DNA of 64,000 nt from Siderastrea radians (taxonomy: Eukaryota; Cnidaria; Anthozoa; Scleractinia; Rhizangiidae): NCBI GenBank assembly GCA_964017195.1, contig OZ024890.1, positions 64,895,867-64,959,866 of the forward strand, in the 5' to 3' direction. The notes under the pieces are model-generated. The model saw only the letters and a program-made list of their open reading frames with translations. It was not told the origin of the DNA and did not search any database. Position numbers and translations under genes: made by a program. This document shows, piece by piece, positions 1-10,141 of the stretch (position 1 is its first letter; each line of letters starts with the position of its first letter).

Positions 1-313
1 TTTATATGATTCATGCATATATATCTTTAATAAACAGTCTCTATATCGTTGTCATTACTCTGTAATTAGACTACTTCTTTACGTAAAGTAGACACTGACT
101 ATCGCTATTCGTGTATTGGTTCCAAATTTTTCTGCTACATCTCAGTCACGTTCACGAAGCCTGAATAGTTTCGTGGTGATATAATTAATGGATTTTTTTC
201 TGACCCGAAAAATATTTAAAGTAGAGGATTTCCACATAAATTAAAGCTAATGCAAGGGAGATGGGGCACCCATCGAATATTTGTTAATGTTATAAACATG
301 TATGCAGTGATAG
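1..313. other. non-coding, nothing recognised
   Basis: No open frame with coding character, splice-flanked exon or repeat was seen before the first inverted-repeat element. Confidence 0.5.
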
Positions 314-717
314 CAGGGGCACCTAACGGTTCGTTTCGGCGAAGTATCTGTTCGACAGGGCCGTTTAATCGCCTGGGAAATTCGGATTTAATTGCAGCGA
401 AAACTAGAGATCGCCTCAGACTTCCGTAACAGGGGGTCTGATTAATTCCTATCGTTTTCGGAGGGACAAATATGTCGCTTAGAGTGTAAAAATTAGGTCA
501 GCTAGCATTTTCGGACGGCCACAAGCAGCTCGGAGATCTGGCGGATAGGATTCCTGGCGTTTCCAACAATTTTCTGCGGTCTTAAGTTTCGGCTAAAAAT
601 GCCGAACAGATCAACTTGTACTGAGCTTACACAAATATACCCTCAACAATCTAAGACGGCAGAAAATGTCGTTCAGTTTCAAGTATTTTGCTAAAATGTT
701 CTCGTTCGGTGCCCCTG
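314..717. mobile_element. MITE-like element, 6-bp-TSD family, copy 1
   Basis: The ends are CAGGGGCACC and its reverse complement GGTGCCCCTG. The six bases TGATAG occur directly before (308-313) and directly after (718-723), a perfect target-site duplication. The interior shares patches such as a GGACAAATATGTCG-like stretch with the copy at 39347-39730 and is related to the copies at 33418 and 42544. There is no transposase frame, so it is a non-autonomous DNA transposon. A 6-bp duplication is uncommon; the Dada superfamily (6-7 bp) is one known match, but no enzyme is present to confirm this. Confidence 0.8.
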
Positions 718-781
718 TGATAGGTGCAAAATGTAATCAGTGATCTTCTTTCCATCTGTTTGGCTAACATGAAGGTGTGTA

Positions 782-955
782 GAGCAGTTTTCAATTGAAT
801 GTCGAAAGTAATTTGCGTTGGTTCTGGTTTTTGCCCTGATTTTGTTTTACTATATATGCTCCGTGATTGGCCCAAAAAATTCGCGCCACTTTCACAACCA
901 ATCAGAAGTAAAAATAAAACCAATCGTGTCTTGCTCGCGCGCGTTTTCCCGGCCT
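782..955. mobile_element. MITE fragment (GAGYGSTTTTCAA family), 5' part
   Basis: This segment starts GAGCAGTTTTCAATTGAATG and matches the left part of the complete element at 9851-10141, including the shared stretch CTCGCGCGCGTTTTCCCG near its end. The right end is missing, so it is truncated. A weaker, more decayed copy is at about 18600-18705. Confidence 0.7.
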
Positions 956-1276
956 TGAAAATAAAGCGCGGTTTTTGCTTTTTTTTCTTCGTTTCGGTCC
1001 ATTTCGGCCACTTCGGTAAAGGCGGACATTATTTCAGAAAACATAAGCTGAGAAACCTTGGCAAACGTCTTCTTTCCCGATACGATGGTTTGAATTTGTG
1101 CCACTATTTTCTTTTGCAGTGGAAAAAGTGAAAATGATCTATCAGTGCGTAACGTTTCTTCACACCGTGCTTGGACATTCATTTAACAGTCTTTGCGGCT
1201 GCTCTTCAATCTCTGTACGTCCTCAGAAGAAATATATTTTCGGGATGTCTTTTCCGTTTTCCTGCCTGATTCGCCT

Positions 1277-1549
1277 TCAACTGTTTTTTCGTAGTTCGAC
1301 GCCTTTTTTGCCCGCAAAAGGTTTCCTCCGTCTAACGGGGAAATCCTCGTCCGACATGTCCGACGCATCTTCGACACAGGATTTGTCCAGAATATTCTCA
1401 CTGCCATCATCAGAATGACTTGTATAATCCTCATATTCAGAGTCACTATCTGGAAAGCTCTCCCCAAGGTCTTGCCTCAAATTTGGAAGTGACACCGATG
1501 ACAGAAACTGAACTTCTTCATCTCCAACGAAGGTAATTTCCGACGCCAT
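1277..1549 (-). CDS. candidate small acidic ORF, function unknown
   Basis: From the ATG at 1549 (minus strand) a 90-residue frame runs to a stop at 1277. The first half is strongly acidic, with clusters such as DSDSEYEDY and MSDEDF, and the tail is basic (VRRRKPFAGKK). An acidic N-terminus followed by a basic stretch is seen in the first exons of some transposase genes, for example piggyBac-like ones, and in nuclear proteins, but no catalytic motif is visible. Overlapping frames continue on the same strand to 892 without a clear join. A truncated MITE lies downstream. It could be a relic exon or a chance frame. Confidence 0.25.
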   Translation of the reverse strand: MASEITFVGDEEVQFLSSVSLPNLRQDLGESFPDSDSEYEDYTSHSDDGSENILDKSCVEDASDMSDEDFPVRRRKPFAGKKGVELRKNS

Positions 1550-1669
1550 TTTGTTTGTTTTTCTTTGCGCGGAGTCCTCGCAGCATATACGCGCGCGTGT
1601 AACGCGTGATGGCGCAATTTTTTCTAAAAATAGCACATTTGTCTTTTTTGATGGGGCCAACGCCACTAC

Positions 1670-2056
1670 TGAAAATGGTATTTAGTTACGGTCTCCGTCC
1701 CCGATTATGGCTCCTGGAAAAACGAAAATGCAAAATAGTGCAATAAAGAGTCTGCTAACATCATCTTCGTTTCCTTAAACATACTCACAGAAAATAATAC
1801 AAATATCACTTTGTTGACCAAGTATTCATAAGAATTCGACCATTAGTATACGTTCTTTTCTGAAAGCACTTACCTGATTAGTTGATCCCACGTTCCCCTT
1901 GATAAGCTCGCGGCTTCTCGCGTCCCTTCTCGCGTCCCCTCGTTGACGAGAAACATGGGATATGGGAACTAATTAGCCTGCGTGAAGGGTGCTAACCTGA
2001 GTATCAACCAGTGGCGTTTCCGACGCGCGCAACCACACTGTTTCGCATACGCCTAG

Positions 2057-2057
<1 letters not shown>
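1670..2057. other. non-coding, nothing recognised
   Basis: Contains a short local duplication of CGCGTCCCTTCTCGCGTCCC type near 1918-1945 but no gene or complete repeat that I can recognise. Confidence 0.4.

Positions 2058-2089
<32 letters not shown>
2058..2089. repeat. (TA)n microsatellite
   Basis: About 32 bases of uninterrupted TA lie 92 bp left of the first Penelope-like element; a second TA tract starts exactly at that element's right end (4770). Confidence 0.95.
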
Positions 2090-2092
<3 letters not shown>

Positions 2093-2181
2093 AGTTAATG
2101 GTTGCCTCAGGCCAACAAAGAATGCCACTGTGTCAGGAGGATCAAAGATTCACAGTCCAAGCCTCACTGCATGGAATTAAA

Positions 2182-3169
2182 ACTCGTTGAAGGAAAGCGA
2201 GGACGGACAACTTCTGACGACTAAAAAGTTAAAAAATTTAATGAAAAATAAAAACGTTTCGGTCTTAGACCTTCATCAGTTACATGAAAAATTGAACTTA
2301 TCAAATCTACCTTAAATAAGATTACAGAACTAAACAAGACGCAAAATACAATTCAACGCTATGAGTTACGTAACCGGCGTGATTATAACAATACTAAAAC
2401 GAGGATAAGTGACGCTAACATTCAAAAATAAAAACAATATAGTACAACGATTATATAACGAAAAAAGGAAAACTAAACAATACTAACAATTAAACGTAAT
2501 TACAAGGTGTAGATACAGGTACAACACTAAATAAATGAACGATACAAGGCAAAAAAATAACAAAAGACCGGAAATATGCTACTATAAAAATAAATAACAA
2601 AAGATGACAGATAAGACTAAAAACTAAAAACTACAAATTCAAAAAAGAAGACATTTGCAATGCGGCAAAAGAAAGAGCAGTCAAAAGGAAAGCAACCTAC
2701 GTTTACGCAAACATGGATCATAACAAAATCCCAAATCGAGGCCTTTGGAGCCCCAAAGGGCCTATAGACAACAAAATCCCTGGGGGGGGGGGGCCCTTAA
2801 ACAATAATGACCGTAAGAAGTTCCCCGGACAGGGCCTTTGAGTATACCCAACACCTAAGAGGCTGACAAAATCCAAGAAAAGGGCCTTTGAACGGCCATA
2901 TAACGCGAACGAAGAATCGCAAAAAAGAAAATTAATTATAACAAATTCTATTCCTAGAATGAAATTCTTTTCTTTTATTTAAACCATGGGGCGCCAAAGA
3001 GAACAGCTGAGCACTCCAATAAGCCTCCTTTGTATTTAAAAGCCTGTCGATCTCATCCGAGTTGTTTGGGGCCTGCACCTGATCAATACATTGAAACGAA
3101 AAATCATCTAAAATGTGTGAAGTTTTGTTGAAATGCACTGCTACTTCACAAGTTGTTTGTGAGCATAGC
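2182..3169 (-). repeat. left inverted arm of PLE 1
   Basis: Reverse complement of 3778-4770. On the minus strand it encodes the last 79 residues of the endonuclease protein with one visible change (AVHF here versus VVHF in the right arm). It contains a 12-base poly-G tract at 2782-2793 that mirrors the poly-C at 4158-4170. Confidence 0.9.
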
Positions 3170-4020
3170 AAAATTGCTCTGAAGAAATTTTCCTTGCCAA
3201 GAGAACAGCTGAGTACAAAGGATACCTTGTTAACCAGGGTTATCCCTCTAAATTAGTCAATGATCAATTCTCCAAGGCCTCTGCTATTTCTAGAAATGAT
3301 TTACTCAGGACACGTGGAAAAGAAGCGAAGAAATTATTTCCATTCGTATTGACATTTAATCCAAATTTACCGAACGTGGGTAACATAATTAGAAAGCATT
3401 TGTTGATTTCACAATCCAACCCCAAATTAAAAGAACTTTTCCCTCCAGGCTCTATCATACCATCTTTTCGTAGGTCAAAAAATCTTAAAGAATTATTGGC
3501 ACCATCTCGTTTTAAAACCGCCGAAGAGGGACAAACAATTCAACAAAGCAATGGCTGTTTCAAATGCGAAAGGAATAGATGCGATCTTTGTCGAAATTTC
3601 TTTGTTGAATCCAAATCATTTCTTAGCTTGCAGACGGGCAAAAAATATACCATTCATTCAAGACTTTCTTGTGATTCTAAAAATGTGATTTATTTGGTTT
3701 CTTGCAAGAAATGTCGTTTGCAATACATAGGATCTACAACCACTGATTTTCGAATTAGGTTTCGTAATCACAAGTCTGCTATGCTCACAAACAAAACAAC
3801 TTGTGAAGTAGTAGTGCATTTCAACAAAACTTCACACATTTTAGATGATTTTTCGTTTCAATGTATTGATCAGGTGCAGGCCCCAAACAACTCGGATGAG
3901 ATCGACAGGCTTTTAAATACAAAGGAGGCTTATTGGAGTGCTCAGCTGTTCTCTTTGGCGCCCCATGGTTTAAATAAAAGAAAAGAATTTCATTCTAGGA
4001 ATAGAATTTGTTATAATTAA
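3169..4020 (+). pseudogene. 5'-truncated PLE protein: RT thumb plus GIY-YIG endonuclease
   Basis: The frame is open for 283 residues from the arm junction to the TAA at 4018-4020, with no start codon of its own, so it is a truncated fragment. Residues about 10-60 carry the helical thumb pattern of PLE reverse transcriptases (GYLVNQGYPSKLV). A Cys-rich linker follows at about 130-141 (CFKCERNRCDLC). The GIY-YIG endonuclease is at about 173-205, with IYLVSC, LQYIGST and the conserved arginines in DFRIRFRNH. In intact elements this enzyme nicks the target to prime reverse transcription. The RT palm with its catalytic aspartates is missing, so this copy cannot move on its own. Confidence 0.85.
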
Positions 4021-4768
4021 TTTTCTCTTTTGCGATTCTTCGTTCGCGTTATATGGCCGGTCAAAGGCCCTTTTCTTGGATTTTGTCAGCCTCTTAGGTG
4101 TTGGGTATACTCAAAGGCCCTGTCCGGGGAACTTCTTACGGTCATTATTGTTTAAGGCCCCCCCCCCCCCAGGGATTTTGTTGTCTATAGGCCCTTTGGG
4201 GCTCCAAAGGCCTCGATTTGGGATTTTGTTATGATCCATGTTTGCGTAAACGTAGGTTGCTTTCCTTTTGACTGCTCTTTCTTTTGCCGCATTGCAAATG
4301 TCTTCTTTTTTGAATTTGTAGTTTTTAGTTTTTAGTCTTATCTGTCATCTTTTGTTATTTATTTTTATAGTAGCATATTTCCGGTCTTTTGTTATTTTTT
4401 TGCCTTGTATCGTTCATTTATTTAGTGTTGTACCTGTATCTACACCTTGTAATTACGTTTAATTGTTAGTATTGTTTAGTTTTCCTTTTTTCGTTATATA
4501 ATCGTTGTACTATATTGTTTTTATTTTTGAATGTTAGCGTCACTTATCCTCGTTTTAGTATTGTTATAATCACGCCGGTTACGTAACTCATAGCGTTGAA
4601 TTGTATTTTGCGTCTTGTTTAGTTCTGTAATCTTATTTAAGGTAGATTTGATAAGTTCAATTTTTCATGTAACTGATGAAGGTCTAAGACCGAAACGTTT
4701 TTATTTTTCATTAAATATTTTAACTTTTTAGTCGTCAGAAGTTGTCCGTCCTCGCTTTCCTTCAACGA

Positions 4769-4770
<2 letters not shown>
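3778..4770 (+). repeat. right inverted arm and 3' region of PLE 1
   Basis: Covers the end of the endonuclease frame and about 750 bp of 3' non-coding sequence, ending at CAACGAGT next to a TA microsatellite. Near the end (4673-4697) is CTGATGA followed by a 4-bp hairpin (GGTC/GACC) and GAAACG, a layout like a hammerhead ribozyme core. Confidence 0.85.
4673..4697 (+). ncRNA. hammerhead-like motif in PLE 3' region
   Basis: CTGATGA, then A, then GGTC-TAA-GACC, then GAAACG. Hammerhead ribozymes need CUGANGA, stem II, GAAA, stem III and a cleavage triplet, and PLEs are known to carry them. The extra A before stem II and the lack of an obvious stem III partner make activity doubtful; it may be a relic. 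The mirrored copy lies near 2255-2280 on the minus strand. Confidence 0.35.

Positions 4771-4802
<32 letters not shown>
4770..4802. repeat. (TA)n microsatellite at PLE 1 right end
   Basis: About 32 bases of TA begin exactly where the right arm stops. Confidence 0.95.
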
Positions 4803-4805
<3 letters not shown>

Positions 4806-4849
4806 CAGTATAAAATTTGTTTACCAAACGGCGAACTCCCAGTAAGAAG

Positions 4850-5000
4850 ATCCACGGGATACAATGTCTCGACGAAAATCTGTAGATTTTGTAACTCTTG
4901 ACTGTAGATTTTGTAACTCTTGACTGTTCTGGCGATTTAATTGTACGGCGTTTCGGTCTTCCTCAGGTACAAGTTTTAAAAACTAGATATTTACAAAACA
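4850..5000. mobile_element. remnant of a PLE-type 3' end
   Basis: Contains GGCGTTTCGGTCTTCCTCAG, whose reverse complement CTGAGGAAGACCGAAACGCC has the same layout as the CTGATGA...GAAACG motif in PLE 1. A 22-bp unit (TGTAGATTTTGTAACTCTTG...) is repeated twice in tandem at about 4881-4925. Confidence 0.45.
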
Positions 5001-5394
5001 GTTAAAAAATTAAAAAGCCTTGTATGAGAAAATTACAAAGCCGGCTCTGTTTATAGTTAGAGTAGTAGTACTAGTGACAAATAATGTAAGTTAAGGGGCA
5101 TTTGCAGCATACGTGTATACTCCTCGCATTCTTAACGCGTGCCCTGTTGCAAATAAACGCTTATTATATACATACTGAGATTTATCCACTGAAAGGGCGC
5201 GAAATAAATTTTCGTTCACAAGCTGGTCTAAGTAGCTGAGAGCCAATCAAATGTCGCGTATCACTTGTTTCACGTGTAAAGAAAACGATACGTCCAATCA
5301 GGTGCCGCGTATCATGTTTTTTGACGTGTGAGCCGTAACAAGGTGACTCTCATTCAGGCCGTTTCGCTTTTCAAGTCTCTCGCAAGTGTAACTC

Positions 5395-5769
5395 ATGAAA
5401 AATATGAGCGAGAAAAGATTTGTTGCCCACGATACTTCTGTTCAGGATTATGTGGAAAGTCTCAAAAGCAAAAACACAAAAAAGAAGACGAAGTGAGATG
5501 TGAAATTGTTGGAGAAATTTTTGAGAAACGAAAAGAACGACGAGCGAGAAGTGCACACTATATAGCCAGCAGAATCAAACAAGTATCTTGCGGAGCTTAT
5601 TCGCTCTGTTAGACGTAAGGACGGAGAAGATTATGAGCCCTCAAGCTTAAGATGTCTTGTTTAAAGTATTGAGAGGCATTTGAAGAAATATAACTACCCC
5701 GTGGTGAGTATCGTGAACGGTAAACAGTTTGAATACACTAGAAAATGTCTACAGTCAAAACATTTAACC
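5395..5769 (+). pseudogene. Crypton-like tyrosine recombinase relic (N-terminal part)
   Basis: One frame from the ATG at 5395 reads continuously through three in-frame stops: TGA at 5494, TAG at 5563 and TAA at 5662. Between the stops it keeps the pattern of the N-terminal domain of Crypton-derived tyrosine recombinases (as in animal KCTD1/ZMYM/QRICH-type proteins): DYVESLKSKNTKKKTK, then LAELIRSVRRKDGEDYEPSS, then SIERHLKKYNYPV and FEYTRKCLQSK. The catalytic domain with the Arg/His/Tyr residues is not found downstream. Nonsense changes without frameshifts suggest slow decay. Family assignment is by motif memory, not by search. Confidence 0.6.
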
Positions 5770-6013
5770 TTATATAACTTACATCTTTAATAAGCTTTTT
5801 ACTTGAATCTGTGCAACACAATTTGTTATTAAACAAGAATCTAAATCTCAGTATGTATATAATAAACTTCTCAAACTCATTAATAATTCATAAAGAGAAA
5901 ACAAAGGAAATCACTACCGTGACGGTGGTTTGGATACCGGATCTTAATTATCATAAAATTTTGCGAACTTTTGCTTTGAATTTCTCCAAGAATTATGAAT
6001 GGTTTGAGAAGCC
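5770..6013. other. non-coding, nothing recognised
   Basis: AT-rich sequence between the recombinase relic and the first hinge hairpin; a chance open frame overlaps the hairpin. Confidence 0.4.
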
Positions 6014-6157
6014 ATATCAAAAACTCGAAAGAGTGTTTCATCAGGTATCCAAACACCTCGAAGTTAGTTAAAAAAATTCGGCTGCGCCTCGTTTTTTCAA
6101 CCCACTTCTCGGTGTTTGGATATTCTGATGAAACACGCTTTCTCGTGTTTGATATAT
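6014..6157. repeat. hinge hairpin A
   Basis: Inverted repeat with arms built around GTGTTTCATCAG-TATCCAAACACC and its complement. The turn is TTCGGCTGCGCCTCG (core 6078-6091) between an A-tract and a T-tract. The same hinge occurs in three other hairpins here whose arms look unrelated. Confidence 0.8.
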
Positions 6158-6169
6158 TACATAATACAT

Positions 6170-7046
6170 CTTAGAACATGGTCACACCCACTCAACCAAT
6201 CAGTGTCCAGCATTTCGATGCTCTATATTCCATAAACTGTCTTAAATAAATTATGTAAAGTGGCGGGGGCTTTGAAGCACAGGGAAATTGCGGGGTAAAA
6301 GTACTGAGAATTTCTGCATTCATTAGTGGTTCTATATAGAGCATACTAATGAGGCATTGTTTTCCTTTGTTTAGAAGCCTCATTAGTATGCTCTATATAG
6401 AGCATACTAATGACTAAGTAGAAACTACTAATGAATGCACCAATTCTCTGTGAATATTTACAACTAAATCGATAAAAACAACAGCTTCAACGGCGATGTA
6501 AAAAAACAACAACAAAAATTGCAATCTTGTAATAGCAAAGCAAAAAGCAAATCGAAAGAAAAACCATTACTTTACAGCTTTACACGAAATAAAAATTGTT
6601 CAGACCTTAATTGAAATAGAAGGAGAGACTTGTTTCTCCGCGTTTTCCGGACTGCGAGTGTTGTACTTGAACTTGTCTTTTGGTCTCTTGGCTTTCCCTG
6701 CGGGTTCCCCACATGCTGGTGCCGGTGGTCGTAGCGCGTAGAAGACTGCTTTCACCAGTGTAAATCTAGTAAATCTTGTGGGGCAATCACTGCCTCGAGT
6801 TCCTCTGTCCGTGTATTGGCTCATGGCTGTTTACGCATCAACTGCGATAAACCGCGCGATGAAGCACTCTCAGTAAAACATTGCAACTCTAAATTGCAAC
6901 TCAAAGGCGAAGGCGTGTGTACAATAGCAAAAATATCGTAAACAAAATAGCAACGTGATTTCAAGGTGAGAACTAAAAAATTAAAATGCAAAAACACAAT
7001 CTGCACGCAAAAACGAAATTCTTCGTGGGTGTGACCATGTTCTAAG
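6170..7046. mobile_element. 0.88-kb element with about 22-bp TIRs
   Basis: Ends are CTTAGAACATGGTCACACCC (from 6170) and its reverse complement (to 7046). No target duplication is visible because hinge hairpins abut both sides (gaps of 12 and 2 bp). Inside, 6334-6402 holds a smaller hairpin based on GAGCATACTAATGAGGC. An unassigned 74-aa minus-strand frame starts with ATG at 6824. It is a non-autonomous DNA element by structure. Confidence 0.7.
6600..6824 (-). CDS. unassigned 74-aa ORF inside TIR element
   Basis: ATG at 6824, stop at 6600. Pro/Lys-rich in its second half (LRPPAPACGEPAGKAKRPKDK) with no domain I recognise. Its position inside a terminal-inverted-repeat element suggests a captured or leftover exon, or chance. 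Confidence 0.15.
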   Translation of the reverse strand: MSQYTDRGTRGSDCPTRFTRFTLVKAVFYALRPPAPACGEPAGKAKRPKDKFKYNTRSPENAEKQVSPSISIKV

Positions 7047-7048
7047 AC

Positions 7049-7188
7049 GGTTAGACAATGAACGTTCGTGTCCTATGGGATATAGCGTCCCTCGCAAGAT
7101 AGAATGCCACTCGGCCTGCGGCCTCGTGGCACTCTATCTTTGCTCGGGACACTATATCCCATAGAACACTCGCGTTCATTGTCTAACC
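7049..7188. repeat. hinge hairpin B
   Basis: Arms run GGTTAGACAATGAACG...CTATGGGATATAG to the turn and back. The turn TCGGCCTGCGGCCTCG is at 7111-7126, the 16-base form of the hinge in hairpins A, D and E. Confidence 0.85.
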
Positions 7189-7192
7189 CTTA

Positions 7193-7313
7193 CATGGAAA
7201 GTGTATGCCTACAGTATTTACGCACTGGTTGGTTTGTATCAGAAATCTCACTCGTTTGATTTCCGATACTTGACCAACTCGTGCGTAAATACCGTACGCA
7301 CACACTTTCCATG
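7193..7313. repeat. hairpin C, without the hinge
   Basis: Inverted repeat: CATGGAAAGTGT...ATTTACGCACTGGTTGG and its complement, starting 4 bp after hairpin B. Its turn (around TCACTCGTTTGA) does not match the hinge of the others. Confidence 0.8.
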
Positions 7314-7949
7314 AAGTATTCTATATGTCAATAACCCCCAGAAAACCACCCGTGCGAGACGCGTATTGTTTTTAGCTTGATAATTACGTTCAACCTCAAG
7401 GCGAAAAGTAAGGAAAGCTTCAAAAATTACGATTTACTTGGCTTTAAATGCTGTGGAACGTGATACCTTATTATAATTTAGTTAGTTGTGGTGAAAGTAG
7501 CTATTAGGATATGGCAGGCACAAGCAGACGGGAAGATGGAATAATGGTACAAAGTGAAGATGACGATGTACGTTATTTCTGTTTTTCTTAGGGGCAATTC
7601 ATTCATGATAGGGTACTTCTGATTAACCTATGGTGACGGCAAACGTATTAAGGTTGTCTGCAAAACCCTGATAATTAAAATGCTGGAAGGGTGGGAAATT
7701 CGACAGCCTGTTTATTTGCATCGCATTTGGGATACGCGTATAGTGTATGCTATTAATCAATGGCGCTTGGACTTCTCGTATTCAGTGAAGATATATTTGA
7801 ATTTTTGGTAGCAAGGGAAAATGCAATCCTTTCGCAAGTATTTGAGCAGGCAATTGCCCCCTTTGGGAAAAGTAATCAGAGTTGACAGCATCAAAATAGC
7901 CAATGAAGTAAGAGCGCACGCTGGAACGCGCCGTTGATTTGTCGCCTAC
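7314..7949. other. non-coding, nothing recognised
   Basis: No gene-like frame or repeat identified between hairpin C and the large fold-back. Confidence 0.4.
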
Positions 7950-9668
7950 CCCATACGCGTAAAGTAAATGCAATGCAAACCACAGGACACCCAAGCATAA
8001 TATATGAATATTATTAAAAATGGCGTTTCAAAATATGGGATTTCGAAGCGAACCTTTAGAGCAATACATAACAACGACCTAATTGAATAAAGTTAATGAA
8101 ACATTATATGGTGTTGTTTTCTATCCTTACAAAGCATTTTGAGTAATTTTTGGTCCACTTACTTAACTGTGTATAATACATTGACAAGGAAGGAGTCATT
8201 TGGCCCGATTTAGCCACTATCACCGCTCGACACGTTTCGGAATTCGCTCGAATTTACCCACAAATATAGTTCAGGCTCCCATTCTGACTTAGCGACTTGA
8301 CAAAAGGAAGACATACAAGTGATTTTCTCAAAACCAATTGCACATACCTCGTGTCCCAAGAGAATTATCCACTCAGTGTACAAAATCATAATAGCATCTC
8401 AAAATAGGCCGCCATGGATCCGTGAGGATCCCGATAGTCCCATTTGACCGCGCTCGGCACTGGACACCAGTCAAATTATGCCCTTATGGGGAGGGCCACG
8501 CTCGTTTTGGTCGTGTTACAATTGTAGTAACGATGACCCGGTGCGGACACAAATTGTCGCTCCAACGTAGTCTGGTTCGCGCGAGAAAGGTGGAATCGCT
8601 GCGTGGGACTCCGTGACCTTATGGAGAGAATTAAGTTATCGACGGAAATTAAAACGGTTTTGGCCTTTAGAAAATGAAAATGAGTCAAGAAAAAAGGAAA
8701 GGGAACCGTGTTTCTCCTTCCTCCTATGTTTCTATTCATGCGTGGTAAATTGAACATATTTGCGTTCATGTACAAAACGTTTGTAATGCAGGTCAGTCTA
8801 CTGCGTAAATTTTAAATACGTACTCTGTGTGAATTGAATGTGTTCCACTTTTTGGAATCGTCGATAGGTTTTATATATCAGATATATTTTTTCGAACCGA
8901 AGTCGGCAAATTCATTTAAATTCATATCCTCACGCGCGTGAAAATGTTTTATTTTAAAATTGCTATATACTATATCTATTTCCATATTTGCATGAAGCCG
9001 GTCAGGTAACCTACTTATTAACAAACCAAGAAAATATACACCCTGAAAATGGATATAAACTCAGAAATGGGAATGATTTATTTTTGCTATCCGCTTGTAA
9101 CACGCAGCGATTTTCTCACGCGAACCAGACTGCGTCGGAGCGGGACTATAAGGGATCCTCACGGATCCATGGCGGCCTATTTTGAGATGCTATAATGATT
9201 TTGTGCAGTGGATAATTCTTTTGGGGCACGAGGTATGTGCAATTGGTTTTGAGAAAATCACTTGTATGTCTTCCTTTTGTCAAGTCGCTAAGTCAGAATG
9301 GGAGCCTGAACTGGTGGGTAAATTTGAGCGAATTCCGAAAGTGGGTTCCGAGCGGTGATAGTGGCTAAATCGGGCCAAATGACTCCTTCCTTGTCAATGT
9401 ATTATACACGTACTAACACAGTTAAGTAAATGGACCTAAAATTGTTCAAAATGCTTTGTAATTATAAGGATAGCAAACAACACCATGTAATGTTTCATGA
9501 ACTTTATTCAATTAGTTCTTTGTTATGTATTGCTCTAAATGTTCGCTTCGAAATCCCATACAAAGTCTTATATTTTGAAACGCCATTTATACTGATATTC
9601 AAATATTATGCTTGGGCTTCCTATCTGCAAACAAACCGGTTATCGCATTTTTTGCTGTACGCGTATAC
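7950..9668. mobile_element. fold-back element, about 0.5-kb inverted arms
   Basis: Left arm about 7952-8441 and right arm about 9141-9667 are imperfect reverse complements: for example GAATTCGCTC near 8240 pairs with GAGCGAATTCC near 9327, and GCCGCCATGGATCCGTGAGG pairs with CCTCACGGATCCATGGCGGC. Patches of the centre (about 8547-8605 against 9095-9137) also pair, so the palindrome extends inward around an insertion. No protein is encoded. It could be a Foldback-type transposon or an inverted duplication. Confidence 0.7.
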
Positions 9669-9850
9669 AGCAAATGAATCCACCCTAAGGTTATGTATCT
9701 ACGGAAAGGAGCAACAAAAATTACTTAACATATAAATGGGAGTAGACATGGTAGTGCAAGCAGCAAAGCTTCAAAATTACAAAGGTTGCAACTACAATGA
9801 GCAAATCAACCTTCATTGGATTTGCTGCCTATTGTAAATGCCTATATATA

Positions 9851-10141
9851 GAGCGGTTTTCAATTGAGTGTCGAAAGTAATTCGTGTTTTGCTTTGGTTT
9901 TGCTTTACTTCGCTCTGTGATTGGTTAAAACCTTTCGCGCCACTTTCTCGACCAATCAGGAGTAAAACTCAAACCAATCAGTCGTGACTTGCTCGCGCTC
10001 GCACGCGTTTCCCGCGCTTGACGCCGGTTACATGTACTTGCTTCGAGTTCTGATTGGTTCATTGGGTAATTTGTGTTTGTTGTGATTGGCTGGGGTAATT
10101 ACTTTGGTTTTGGTTTTACGACACTCATTTGAAAAGCGCTG
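9851..10141. mobile_element. MITE, GAGYGSTTTTCAA family, complete copy
   Basis: Starts GAGCGGTTTTCAATTGAGTG and ends with the near-complement CACTCATTTGAAAAGCGCTG. Flanks are TATATA on the left and TATATG on the right, compatible with a short target duplication. The interior is rich in ATTGG/CCAAT-like boxes (GATTGGTT, ACCAATCA). Confidence 0.75.

Larger units (their letters stand above)
2182..4770 (+). mobile_element. Penelope-like retroelement 1, fold-back copy
   Basis: A 2.6-kb element with near-identical inverted arms at 2182-3169 and 3778-4770, and a unique centre at 3170-3777. The right side reads as the 3' part of a Penelope-like element (PLE): RT thumb remnant, Cys-rich linker, GIY-YIG endonuclease and an AT-rich 3' region with a poly-C tract. 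The left arm is an inverted copy of the same 3' region, truncated further and starting inside the endonuclease region. PLEs are known for 5'-truncated copies in tandem or inverted order. Arm outer ends match CTCGTTGAAGG. The two arms differ by only scattered substitutions, so the event is young or homogenised. Confidence 0.85.
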
